A DNA stretch of 64,000 nt, taken from contig ML976735.1 in assembly GCA_010015655.1 (NCBI GenBank), forward strand, positions 46,727 to 110,726, written 5' to 3'. Origin of the DNA: Bimuria novae-zelandiae CBS 107.79. Its lineage: Eukaryota; Ascomycota; Dothideomycetes; Pleosporales; Didymosphaeriaceae. Shown piece after piece: positions 23,167 to 33,385 of the stretch. A program made the translations under genes and the position numbers. A model generated the notes under the pieces. It saw only the letters and a program-made list of their open reading frames with translations, was not told where the DNA came from and ran no database searches. The stretch's first letter is position 1. Every line of letters begins with the position of its first letter.

Positions 23167-24674
23167 TTACAGCTCATTAGGGAAGGTCGCCATGTAGCTT
23201 TCAAGCACATCTACCAGATCTTCCCGCGCGGCTGCAGGATCCCTGGTCTTTGTTGGTCGCGCCGGAGCATTTTCTTGCTTCTTCTTCACGCCCACAGCCC
23301 GCCTATGCGCACGACTCTTAAGATGCAGTTTCCAATCGTTCTCGTTGAACGAGGTTGTGCCGCATGTCTCGCATATTCTCTTGCCCCAAAGATCTGGTCG
23401 CTGTGATAGATCATAATCGCGTCTCGGACTAAGCATTTCGCGTGCAGCCTCCGAGAGCGATGCTGGATCTGGAAGTGGCTGACCTGATAGAAACTTCGCA
23501 GTAACGTCGGAAGAGGGCTGCACTACTGCCGCGTCCCACTGTGAGACGTCCGGAACGTCGATCAGGAAAGTTTTGTCTCCTTGGCTGGAAGTAAGAAGAG
23601 CGTTAAGGAGCTTGATCTGTATCCAGCGGATTTGCCGTTTGGCATACTGTCTGGTTGCAGCCTGTGTCTTCTCGATAGCCGCTTGCTTCAATTTTGCCAA
23701 TGCTGCGTCAGAGACTGAACCCTCGGCAAAGGCAGTCTGGTAATCCAGAAACTCCTTGTAGCCGATCGAAACCCATATGCCTCGCGTCTGGTCGACTTCC
23801 TGACCTGTGCGAGCTTCGTAGTCCGTGCGGAAGTTATGCAGCGTTTCTACTTCGGATAGCAGACCATTCTCCATCATCTTGTCCACCCGTGAGTCTAGTC
23901 GCTTGGTCAGATATTCCTTGGTAGCGTGGACCCAGAACAGGAGGGTGGGAAACCGCAGACCAGAATTGTCGTCTGGTCCCTCCGATGGTAACTCCTTTTT
24001 GAGCCGCTGTTCATCGTAGACTTGTGACGCCGGTTTTCCTGTTCTGAAATAGATCTCGAGTGAGCGCTGTATTTTTCGGTGCTCATTGGGATGCCACCTG
24101 TCCGCCATGACCGGGTCCACCTCCCGTAGTTTTTCAAGTAGAATTTCCGTAGGCTCATGTAGGATGGCAGGCCGCTCGGATTGCTCTACATTCTCAAGCT
24201 CGGGCTCCTCAGATAGGGCATCTTTGAACAGAAGTGACTGGGTGTAGTAATGAGTCCCACCGACCAGGATAGGCAGCTTTCCTCTGCTCCTGATTTCATC
24301 AATCTGCGCGGCGTCAATTCTTCATATATCTTCCCGGTTTCACGAGAAACTTACCACACCCAAAGCGTTCGCCACAAACTTCCCTACTGTCCACGTCTCC
24401 TCCTCCAGCCTGATGCGCCCAAGCAAATGATGCGGTACACCTTTCATCTCTTCTGGAGCGATCTTATTCGTGATGACAGGAAGTCCTTTATACAGCTGCA
24501 TAGCATCTCCATTGATGATTTCGCCATTAAACCGTCGAGCTAGCTCCACAGCCAACTACCTGCGGTGATCAGCATGCCATAGTAATACTTGGAAAATAGA
24601 CATACATCAGATTTCCCCGTGCCCGTCGCGCCAACAATAGCCACCAGCGGCTTCGAGGGCGGAGTCACAGCCAT
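23167..24674 (-). CDS. MOD5: tRNA dimethylallyltransferase (isopentenyl transferase)
   Basis: Transfers dimethylallyl from DMAPP to N6 of adenosine 37 in tRNAs reading UNN codons. Three exons (24674-24606, 24555-24355, 24303-23167) give 468 residues. Exon 1 holds the P-loop GATGTGKSD. Then come [51 protein letters not shown] and the IGYKEF block. The C-terminus has a C2H2 zinc finger ([26 protein letters not shown]), which eukaryotic enzymes carry and bacterial MiaA lacks. Eukaryotic homologues act in cytosol, nucleus and mitochondria from one gene; I cannot judge targeting here. All junctions are GT-AG and in phase. Confidence 0.95.
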
Positions 24675-25003
24675 TTTGGCAGCAGAGCAATACCTCAGTG
24701 CGCGAATCATGCATATACCAAGGCAGCGAAAGGCACCCTCCTACCAAGACCTATTGCGCAACAAAAATCAAAATCTCAAGAACAGTTGTTGCTGCTGTAT
24801 AAGAAATCGAAATTCCACCCCAACCCAGCACACGACTCACAGCGCTCGCTAGCGGCAAAGCTCGGGCCCCCAAAAACTTTGGAAAGAGCATCATTGGCAC
24901 CTCCTGCCCGTCAACACCATCACCAAAACGCCTTCGCCGAATCCGCGTCCCGCCCGATCGCGTCCCTAACATATCTCGCACTTCGCATAACCCCACCGCC
25001 AAA

Positions 25004-25567
25004 ATGGTCAAGCTCGAAGAAGTCGTCGACGAGGAGTTCATGCGCGAACAAGAAGGTCCTCACGACGAAGACGACTGGGACACCGACTCTGGTAACCCAC
25101 CTCCCATCCCTCCTCTCCCTCTCCCCTAAACCTAAACAGAATCCGACACATCCTCCGTCTTCTCCCATCCCCCCGATGAAACCCTCTACGAGCGCCTCGC
25201 CGCTTTGCAAGACATCATCCCCGCCCCAGCCCGCCGCAGCCTGAGCGCAAAATACGCGACTGCGTCGTCGTGGGTGAAAAGCGGGCTCGCGCTCGGCGGG
25301 AAGACGCTGTGGGTAGTCAGCACGAGCGCGCTGTTGGTGGCGGTGCCGTGGGCGCTCGCGTATAGTGAGGAGCAGATGATTGTGGAGCAGGAGAAGATGG
25401 AGGCGGCGAACCAACGGGCGGCGAATGAGGTATGTTCTTCCTTTCCGTTTTCCCTTGAGGATGAGCATTGGATGAGAGAAAGGATGGGATGGCAGAGGTC
25501 TAACATGGAGCAGTTCATGGCGCCGGGTGCGGGCGTGGGCCAGACGGGCGCGAAGCCGGCGTTGTAA
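25004..25567 (+). CDS. TOM22: mitochondrial import receptor subunit Tom22
   Basis: Central receptor of the outer-membrane TOM complex. Exon 1 (25004-25091) starts MVKLEEVVDEEF and is acidic; exon 2 starts at 25140 after a 48-bp intron. The hallmark DETLYERLAALQDIIP is followed by a single tail-anchor-like membrane segment (LWVVSTSALLVAVPWALAY, about residues 92-110) and a short inside tail ending GAKPAL. Read straight through, the protein is 171 residues. A possible third intron (25430-25510, GTATGT...GAG, 81 bp, frame-preserving) would give 144 residues ending ANE-QFMAPGAGV, closer to known Tom22 tails. Both versions stay open, so expression data must decide. TOM40 lies convergent 0.65 kb away. 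Confidence 0.92.
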
Positions 25568-26219
25568 ACATCCTGAGCATGAGATGGGGAAGGTTTTGGG
25601 TGATGGAAGTGATACATACGACGGCAATTCTTGATTTGTTTTACTAGAGATTGGGACTCGGTGGGATGGAGAGGCTGGCTCACACTGCGCCTACGATACC
25701 GGCCACGAGCACTGTGTATACTTCTGTACATTACATAGGGGGTCTCCTCTTCCGGACTTAATGCACATGGCAACGGTCACACACACCATACGAACCCAGA
25801 AGAAACATGCGCAAGCGGAGTATTGCAACTGATGCTGCTCAATGCGACTATATGTACAATTGCAGCCAACCTTCTGCTTACATGTGCGCGCACACTACGC
25901 CCGTTCTACACCCAACCGTAGCCCATTAGATTCAATACCTGCGCCCATGCGATCCATCAACCAGAAACATGACGGCGGTGAAAGTGGAAAAACTCTAAGC
26001 TAATCGTGCACATGGTCCTAACCAACCACCCAGGTATTTGCACGCTTTTGATGTCTACGAGCCTCGTGCTCGCTCGCTCGAGCTAAGAAAGTGGTAATAC
26101 AGGGAAGAGAAAGTGCATTATAGTCGATACAGTTGCCTGGTGTATTACCTAGTCTGGGGTAACACATTGTACTACAACTTTTGGCGTCGCGCTGTAGTCG
26201 GTTTTAGGAGCTGAGGCGA
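25568..26219. other. convergent intergenic region between TOM22 and TOM40
   Basis: Shared 3' region of two convergent genes, about 650 bp. A 195-codon minus ORF overlapping TOM22 (25773-25186) is a shadow. No terminator or RNA gene can be assigned. Confidence 0.5.
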
Positions 26220-27362
26220 TTAGAATGGGATCGATCCGGCGTCCATTCCGGCGCCGCGTTCTTGCTGCTCCATGACTGCCTCGTCGGCGGCGTCTATCGA
26301 GACTGCGAGACCCAGCTTGGCAGCGTTCTATGTCTGTTAGTATGAACGTCCGTTTTTACAAAGTCACAAACGTACCGTCTTGTGATCAATCTCTCCCGAG
26401 AAGGTGACGCGGATGGGCTGCGCAATCATCTTTTCCAGCAAGCACGAAACCTTGCCCTGGTTGTCGATTTGCGCCCTGAAGGATGAAGACCGGAAGTCGT
26501 ACTTGGCACCAACCGTGACCTGTCCCTCCTTTTGCGGACCACCCATGGGGCCGCCGGGGCCGATTCCTGCAAAAGCAAGGTTGCAGTTGATACCCGTCTC
26601 AACCCGCTCCGTGAGCTTTCGCCAGTATGATGCCTCGAGCACACCTCGATCCGGAATGATCTGACCGCACGCCATCCAATCGGCTGCCTTGTAGCGAGCC
26701 GCATATGACACGTTCAACTCAGGGGGGTACGCCGTCGCCGGTCGGGTCCAGAAGGCGTCGATGCCGAGTGCCAACCTGGGAGTAACAGACTGCAGGTAGC
26801 TGGCCATGACCATGCCTGTGATACCGCCATCGAGGATGGAGGGGTTGACGGCCTTGAGCGAAGCCGAGAAGTCGGAACCAGTGTAGTCGTTCTCGAGCGA
26901 CACCATGTTGCCCTGAGATGTGAGTTGCACCGAGGCTTTCGAAACAAGCGCAGACGTCCACCGCCAGTTGAAGCGACCGGAAAACTGGAGGTCATTGTCG
27001 AGATTACCTTGGAGGAATACCTGGCGACGTCAGCTATGCAGGCAGCACGTGAGGAGCGGCGCAACACACCTTGGGCGAGCCATAAAGGGCAGTGTAGGCA
27101 TATGGCGGCTGCATCTGCGAGCCCATGGACAGCGAATGCGAGACCTGGAACATGGGCGCGGCGCTGAAGGCCTTTGTAAGCTCGGCGCGCAGGCCGGAGA
27201 AGCTCAGGTTGTTCAGGAAAACATCGCGTTGCACCTCCTTCGCAATGTTCTCGATGGTGCCCGGGTTGGACAGACCGATGGCCTCTCTCCGCTCCTGGAA
27301 GGTGACATAGACGTCGTGTAGCCGCCCGAAGGCGCCGTTGTGAGTGATGATGTCGGAGATGG

Positions 27363-27411
<49 letters not shown>

Positions 27412-27426
27412 CGGTTCGAGCTCCAT
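26220..27426 (-). CDS. TOM40: mitochondrial import channel Tom40 with N-terminal poly-Q
   Basis: Beta-barrel pore of the TOM complex. Three exons (27426-27070, 27020-26376, 26327-26220) give 369 residues. The N-terminus reads MELEPK, then 15 glutamines, then the conserved region [27 protein letters not shown] and KEVQRDV...[13 protein letters not shown]. Strand-rich repeats follow ([58 protein letters not shown]). The last exon ends [11 protein letters not shown]. Membrane insertion is as a barrel, so no classical helix is expected. Introns are short and canonical. The poly-Q stretch is not a conserved Tom40 feature that I know of. Confidence 0.95.
27364..27408 (-). repeat. (CAG)15 trinucleotide repeat coding for poly-Q in TOM40
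   Basis: Fifteen uninterrupted CTG units on the plus strand, read as CAG on the coding strand, giving 15 glutamines after residue 6. Pure repeats of this length are prone to slippage, so length variation between strains is likely. Confidence 0.97.
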
Positions 27427-27991
27427 GGCGCTGGCGGTCGCTCCGGCGAGGGACGAACAATCTGTTTCAAGCTGCGGGTAAAGGTCACGGAGACACGCCG
27501 ATTGGGATGAAAACGGCGCGGGTTGGACTCTGTGAAGCTATTGGGGGATGAGGATGCGCTGCGTTTGAACTTTTTCGAAGGAGAGCACTCAACGCCAAGG
27601 CCGTAAACCGACTAGCGCGCCTTCCTATCAGCGAGGCCAGCAAATGACGCCGACGGCTACTTGTTGCTTTTGGACGGCCTGATTGCGGGTCTTCAGTATA
27701 AAGGCAGACGGTACTCATCCCCGCAAAACTGCCCGACGTGGACATCTGGAAGCACTCCACACGCCCTCATCCGCTGCGGCACCCTGGTCCATCCGCCCAC
27801 AGGAACTTACAAAGGTACCCGACGGCCCAGAGCATTGGTACCGGCCCCGTCAACAGGCCCCAGACGCATCCGAGACAACCTCTGGCGTGTTATAGTTGCT
27901 CGCCCGTCTCGTATACTCTGTCATCTTACTATTTCTCCATCGTCTTCGTGTCTATCATTCCCTTTACCGGGTCATAAAAGTTCTCGTCATC
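27427..27991. promoter_or_regulatory. divergent promoter region of TOM40 and PFK-2
   Basis: The 565 bp between the two divergent start codons must hold both promoters. Pyrimidine-rich stretches near 27900-27960 precede the plus-strand start. Specific sites cannot be assigned by eye. Confidence 0.45.
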
Positions 27992-29898
27992 ATGGATACC
28001 CTATTGTAAGTCTTACAGTCTCCCCACGTGTCACCGAGTGAAGGCGGTGGGCATGCCTCCATTCGGTGCCACAGTGGAGGTAAGAGTTCAGCCATCATCA
28101 GTAAGACTCACCGCTACAGGACTGCTGAGATATACGCCAATTCGCCCCGCTTCCGGCGGCGGTCGAGTACCTTTGTCGACGCCATCCACGACCTCCCTCA
28201 GAAGGAGGAAATGGCCCCGGCCCAACTCTACAGCACTGAATCAGGCCGGCTTTTCCACTCTGGACGTATTGTGATTGCTACCGTCGGTCTGCCTGCGCGG
28301 GGAAAGACGCACACCTCGGTCGCAGTCGCCCGTTACCTGCGTTGGCTGGGTGTCAAGACGCACGTGTTTCATTTGGGCGACTATCGTCGCGCTACCCTTG
28401 GCCCCGGCAAAGACGTCCCAGACGATTACTTCTTCCTGAACGCATCTCCACAGTCAGTCCTGCTCCGAAACAAGATTCTGAAGAAATGCCGTGAGGATAT
28501 CTACCATTTTCTGGAGCACGACAAGGGCCAGGTTGCCATCTACGATGCAGTCAATGCCATCTCTATGGGCCGGAAATCTCTCGTTAAGGAGTTCGCGAAA
28601 AACGGTATCCAGACCATCTTCATTGAATCTCACTGCACCGACGAACGCATTATCCAAGAAAACGTCCGTCGTGTGAAAATATCGTCACCAGACTACCAAG
28701 GCTGGAAGGATGAAGATGCTGTTCAAGACTATCTCGCTCGCATCGACGCTAGGATACCTCACTTTGAAACCATGGAAGAGCCGGATCTTCATTGGATCAA
28801 GATGATCAATGCTGGTGAACGTGTGGTGGTGAATAACTGCGCATTTGGATATCTATCACAGCGAATCGTTTTCTATCTCTTGAACCTGCACATCAAATCA
28901 CGGCAAACGTACTTTGCGCGAGCCGGCACTGCCCGAGACGAAGATTCCTACAAGATCGATGCTTCGTTATCCCCGGAGGGCCGCGACTACGCGAAAAAGA
29001 TGAGCGACATACTCTTGAAATATCGCGAAGAAGAAAGAGAGAATCTGATCGCCCAAGGTGGTCGGGATGCCGCTCTCAAACCACTCACTATATGGACTTC
29101 GACGCGTCATCGAACCGTCCAGACGGCAGAATACCTAGCTTCGAAGGGCTACCGTGTAAGACAGCGGTCCCAGATGAGCCAGATGAACCCAGGCGTATGC
29201 GAGAAGATGTCCGAGGACAAGATCCGCCAGGAGTTCCCCGAAGAGGTTGCGAAGCACGAGGCCGATCCCTACCACCACCGGTACCCGCGAGCAGAGGTAT
29301 GCAGGTTCTTGGTTAGTAAGTGAAGACGTGCTAACAGTAATGTAGTCGTATCATGACCTTGCGGTGCGCATGGAGCCGATCATTCTTGAGCTTGAGCGTG
29401 AGGAGAACGACCTTCTCATTATTGCACACGAGTCGGTATTGCGAGTTCTTTATGGGTATCTCATGGCCTGCAATGCTGCAGACATACCCAAACTCGAATT
29501 CCCTCGCGATGAAATCATCGAAGTATGGCCAGAACACATCTCACTTGGTAGTGAAACGCATGCTAATCCATCTTAGATCATACCCTCCAGCTACAACAAC
29601 GTCGCGAAGCGTATCAAGATCCCAGACCTGCCAGATAGCATCGTCCCCGGCAGCCCCGAAGACATCAAAATTCCCGTCCCACCAAGCGGAACGGTGAGTC
29701 CCTTGTCCGGACTTGGCACCCCACAGGTCGGATCCGGGACTGCAACACCGCAATTAAATCAGCCTCAACCCCTGAACTTGAAGAAGACTCATATTAACCC
29801 GTCCGATTGAGCAGGCCCGCTATCGCACCCGATACGGCATGGCGTTCGATAACGAGAGGCTGAGCCAGCAGACGGACATTGACTCGGATTTCAACTGA
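27992..29898 (+). CDS. 6-phosphofructo-2-kinase / (probably inactive) fructose-2,6-bisphosphatase
   Basis: Makes fructose 2,6-bisphosphate, the regulator of glycolysis. Proposed exons: 27992-28005, 28102-29296, 29346-29522, 29577-29693, 29815-29898 (528 residues). The 14-bp first exon joins as MDTLFKTHRYRTAEIY. Kinase domain: P-loop GLPARGKTHTS, HLGDYRR, DDYFFLNA, DAVNA, ESHCTDERII, NNCAFGYLSQRIVFYLLN. In the phosphatase half, the family's catalytic RHGE is replaced by RAGT (TYFARAGTARDEDSY), while AHESVLR with the second histidine and EEVAKHEADPYHHRYPRAE-SYHDL remain. The product is therefore probably kinase-only, like yeast Pfk26, whose histidine is also replaced. If the last intron is retained the protein ends at 29810 instead (539 residues). 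Confidence 0.93.
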
Positions 29899-30406
29899 AG
29901 GGCTTGACGAGTTATGAAATGCATGGGTTTCAATTCTTGTATACATTGGACTTGCGTGCAGTACGGTGGGGTTTAGATGTTAAAGCAGTCATGGACATAC
30001 ACCGGGTCCTGAATCACTAGATGCTTGAATGCTATCATTACAGCCACGATACCAAGTCTTGCCATACACAGGGCTGATGTGCAATATGAAGACTGAATTT
30101 TGACCTGTTGGTCCGATTTTGTCAAGGTATTTACTGTCTAGCCATCAGCACCCAATCCCTCAAACCAGTGACATTGCGCAAAATACAGACGTCATGAGTC
30201 ATCAACAACAGCCTTGTACTCGCTCAATTGCCGAACCAGACGGCGAGATTTCTGCCTTCCTCGTCCAGCTTAGCGTCGTCAGCGGCTGCGGGCAAAACCG
30301 TCATACAGCAGCTGGGTGCCACCAACATTCAGACTATAAAATGTAGTTTCCCCTTCGCATTCCGGGCCTCCAGCCCTTGCTCTCCCCTCTGAAGCCTTCA
30401 ATTGCA
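29899..30406. other. intergenic region upstream of CAF16
   Basis: About 500 bp with the 3' end of the PFK-2 gene and the CAF16 promoter; no specific element recognised. Confidence 0.45.
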
Positions 30407-31330
30407 ATGGCACAACGAAACCGAATTGATGCGGGCGTCGCGCCCAACATTGACGTCAAGAACCTGAGCTATGCGTTCCCAGACGGCAGCAGCGGTCTCA
30501 AAGAAGTTTTTCTGGACTTGCCGCCAGGGAGCCGTACGCTTTTAATCGGAGGTGCGGATGTCCTTTTACCACTACATGCGGAATCCAACTGACATAATCG
30601 CACAGCGAACGGCGCAGGAAAGACAACACTGCTCCGCTTACTCTCCGGCAAGCGCATGGCGCCCGCCGACACGGTGCACATCGCAGGCGTCGACCCCTTC
30701 AAGCTCGGCCTCGAAGGCGTCACCTACCTCGGTCTCGAATGGGTGCTGAACCCCATCGTGCGCTCCGACATCGATGTGCCGACGCTGCTCGCCTCGGTCG
30801 GCGGCAACGCGTTCCCCGACCGCCGCGACGAGCTCGTCCGCATCCTCGACATCGACCTCTCCTGGCGCCTGCACGCCGTATCCGACGGCGAGCGGCGCCG
30901 CGTCCAACTCGCCATGGGGCTTCTCCGCCCGTGGACCATCCTCCTCCTCGACGAGATCACCGTCGACCTCGATCTCCTTTCCCGCAGCAATTTTTTAAAT
31001 TTCTTGAAGAAAGAGACGGAGATGAGGCCGTGTACGATTGTGTACGCGACGCATATTCTGGATAATCTCGCGATGTGGCCGACGCATCTTGTGCATATGA
31101 GTCTGGGCCGCGTGAAGAAGTGGGGGAGTATGAAGGAGATGAATGTTACGACGGAGGAGGGGAGGAGGGTTGTTAGTGGGAATAGTCAGTTGGGGGAGTT
31201 GGTGTTGAGGTGGTTGCAGGAGGATTTGGAGGAGAGGGGGCCGAGGAATGGGACGAGGACGCAGGGGAAGACGTACGAGAGCTTGGAGGGGAAGGGGGGG
31301 TATGGGTTGGAGAAGAGGCCGGAGAAATAG
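30407..31330 (+). CDS. CAF16: CAF16-like soluble ABC ATPase (CCR4-NOT associated)
   Basis: Two exons (30407-30551, 30606-31330) give 289 residues. The 54-bp intron splits the Walker A motif, restored as IGANGAGKTTLLRLLSGK (about residues 47-64). The signature is VSDGERRRVQLAMGLL, Walker B is TILLLDEITVDLD, and the switch histidine lies in YATHILDNL. There are no membrane segments. In yeast, Caf16 is a non-transporter ABC protein linked to the CCR4-NOT/mediator machinery; here that role is inferred from family only. The C-terminus is Gly/Glu-rich. The start is the second in-frame ATG (MAQRNRID), which fits the domain start; another lies 10 codons upstream. Confidence 0.9.
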
Positions 31331-31597
31331 ACAGGGAGGCTAGGGGTGGGGGGTTACCACAAGGCACAAGAGATGCATTGGATGGCGTTTTTTGGGATAC
31401 TCAACGATGATACCCGGACTCAACTTCGTATTTCAACATGGGGTCTCTTTTCTCGGTGGTATTGACACTATCATGCTATAATTTCCATGCCATTCCATCG
31501 ATCCGCTACTCGCAATCACACTACCAACTCGTCACTAAAGTTCAACCTCTTTCAACCTAACTCATCACCCTATGCTTCCCCGCACCAATTCGCTCGC

Positions 31598-32109
31598 TCA
31601 TTCCCGGGGCAGATCCCGCCCAATCCACCTCAAACTCTGCACCCACACACCCTGCCTCACCTTCTCCCTTAACCGCCTATTCTGCGCCTTCACCGCATTG
31701 GGCTCAGACAGCAAGGTCGCTTTCTCCTGCTGCAGTTGCGCGATCTGCTCGTCTTTCGTCGAGCCTACGCCCGCGGGGGTAGAGGGAAAGGAGGTGGGGT
31801 TAGGTGTGAGAGAGCGCATGAGTAGGGCGTGCATCTCGTTGATTTGTGGACAGTGTGGACAGGCACTGCCAAGCGCGCATTCTCGGCTTCTAGTTCCGCG
31901 ATGCGGGCGTCTTTTGTGGCATCGGAGGCACAGGAATCCCGACGCTGAATGGCCAAGAAGAGGGCGTGCATCTCGTCGATTGTGTAGGCCGGTGTGCTTG
32001 AAAGTAGAGCGTCTAGAGCGCGTAAGGAATCGCCTTATGGGCACGGAGAGGGTGTGGATGCTGGAGCTTCCGAGTTCACGGATGGGGAAGGGGCGTCGGC
32101 ATGGGACAT
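31598..32109 (-). pseudogene. broken coiled-coil gene with internal duplication
   Basis: From an ATG at 32109 the frame reads MSHADAPSPSVNSEAPAS and hits a TAA at 32037-32035. The same frame continues as SLRALDALLSSTPAYTIDEM and a charged helix (KDARIAELEAENARLA). A one-base shift then gives a second, similar unit (INEMHALLMRSL, KDEQIAQLQQEKATLL) and NRRLREKV down to a stop near 31598. The two units share an EMHAL-x-KD-x-IA-x-L pattern, so the helix was duplicated. One stop and one frameshift suggest a pseudogene. No family recognised; bZIP is unlikely because no basic region precedes the helices. Confidence 0.5.
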
Positions 32110-32749
32110 GTTGTGTTGATGTGTGTTTGTGTGTGTGTGGCCGAGTATAGCGAGTGTCAGAGCGGTTTGTATAGCAAAGTTTTGGGCGCACGGACCTTGG
32201 GTGAATACGCGGCACGCGGAGGGGTAACTCCTGGGTTGATTGCGGTCCGGGGTTCTCTGGGTCGATAGCATGACCTGATGTGAAAGAGAGGAAGAAAGTC
32301 GGGTGCAGAAATGGCCCTTGAGACGCCGTTTGAGACAGTGCGGTGGTTGAAATATCAGAGAGGAGATGGTGTGTTGTATTCGGTACCAGTTTTTAAGTTG
32401 CACCGGGTGCAAGCGCATTACAGATAACCCAGACATCAAAAAAGTGAGACATGCATTGTGATGCAGATAATAATGGGCAGTATGTCGGCAATTTTCACTT
32501 TTCAAAGCTCGGATGCACTCCGTCTGAGCATACATACATCTAAAAGTCTTCTTTTGACTTGGTGTCATATGTTAAAGATGTTTTTCCATGGTGGTCTGGG
32601 CGGGGACGGCAGATTCTCAAAACTATCACTATGTGAAATAAGCATGCCCGTTGATAGATGCACGTGCCACAATATGATTTCATCGCAGTTCCCCTCACCA
32701 GTTCAATGTTGTCAACTGTCGCAAACAAATCTTCTGCACGACGCAAGAG
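32110..32749. other. intergenic region before the transposon stack
   Basis: About 640 bp with no supported gene. The ORF at 32458-32760 has no recognisable product and ends inside the transposon terminus. Confidence 0.4.
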
Positions 32750-33385
32750 TACCGTACTAGTTCAGTAAATAGGCCGGTTCGGCACTTAGGCCACCCCCGC
32801 TTTTTCAACCCCTTGCTTCACCCTCTGATAACTTAACTAATATAGCTCTAATTAACAACGCACTTAAAGAAATTAAATTATATAAATTAGCTAAAAGATA
32901 GTTATACTAAAAAATTATAAAAAAATATAGTGTGCCACGTAAATTATTAAGGAGACTATACTAAGGTAAAAACACTCTAATAGAAGAGTAGAAACTCTAA
33001 CGCAGAAAAATTAACCTATAATAAAAGTTAAAGCTTATAAGCTATATAGAGTAGCTTATAACTTATTAGCTACTACCTATAAAAGAAATAATATAGAATT
33101 TTGCTTCTATAATTATAAAATAGCCTGTTAGAAAGAGCTAGGTAACTTAATTTCTTAACTATAATTTAATTACTATTACCCTTTATTAGGCTATTATAAT
33201 AGATAGCATACGTAACTAAGCTAATTTAGGTAATAAATATTAGTTATTCTTTTAATTACTTGCTAAGAAAATAGAGGAATATAATATAGAGCCTTATTAT
33301 ACATATAATATAGATAAGAAGGGCTTTCTTATTAGAGTTATTAAAAGAAGTAAAAGGATCTTTAGTAAAGTAATATAAAACTATA

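Noticed and set aside
24920..25627. 235-codon minus-strand ORF opposite TOM22
   Set aside because: Lies antisense to a clear TOM22 gene; His/Arg-rich composition is typical of a shadow frame.
28028..28210. Upstream in-frame extension of the PFK-2 gene starting at GTG
   Set aside because: A non-ATG start; the small exon 27992-28005 joined to 28102 gives a better N-terminus with proper splice sites.
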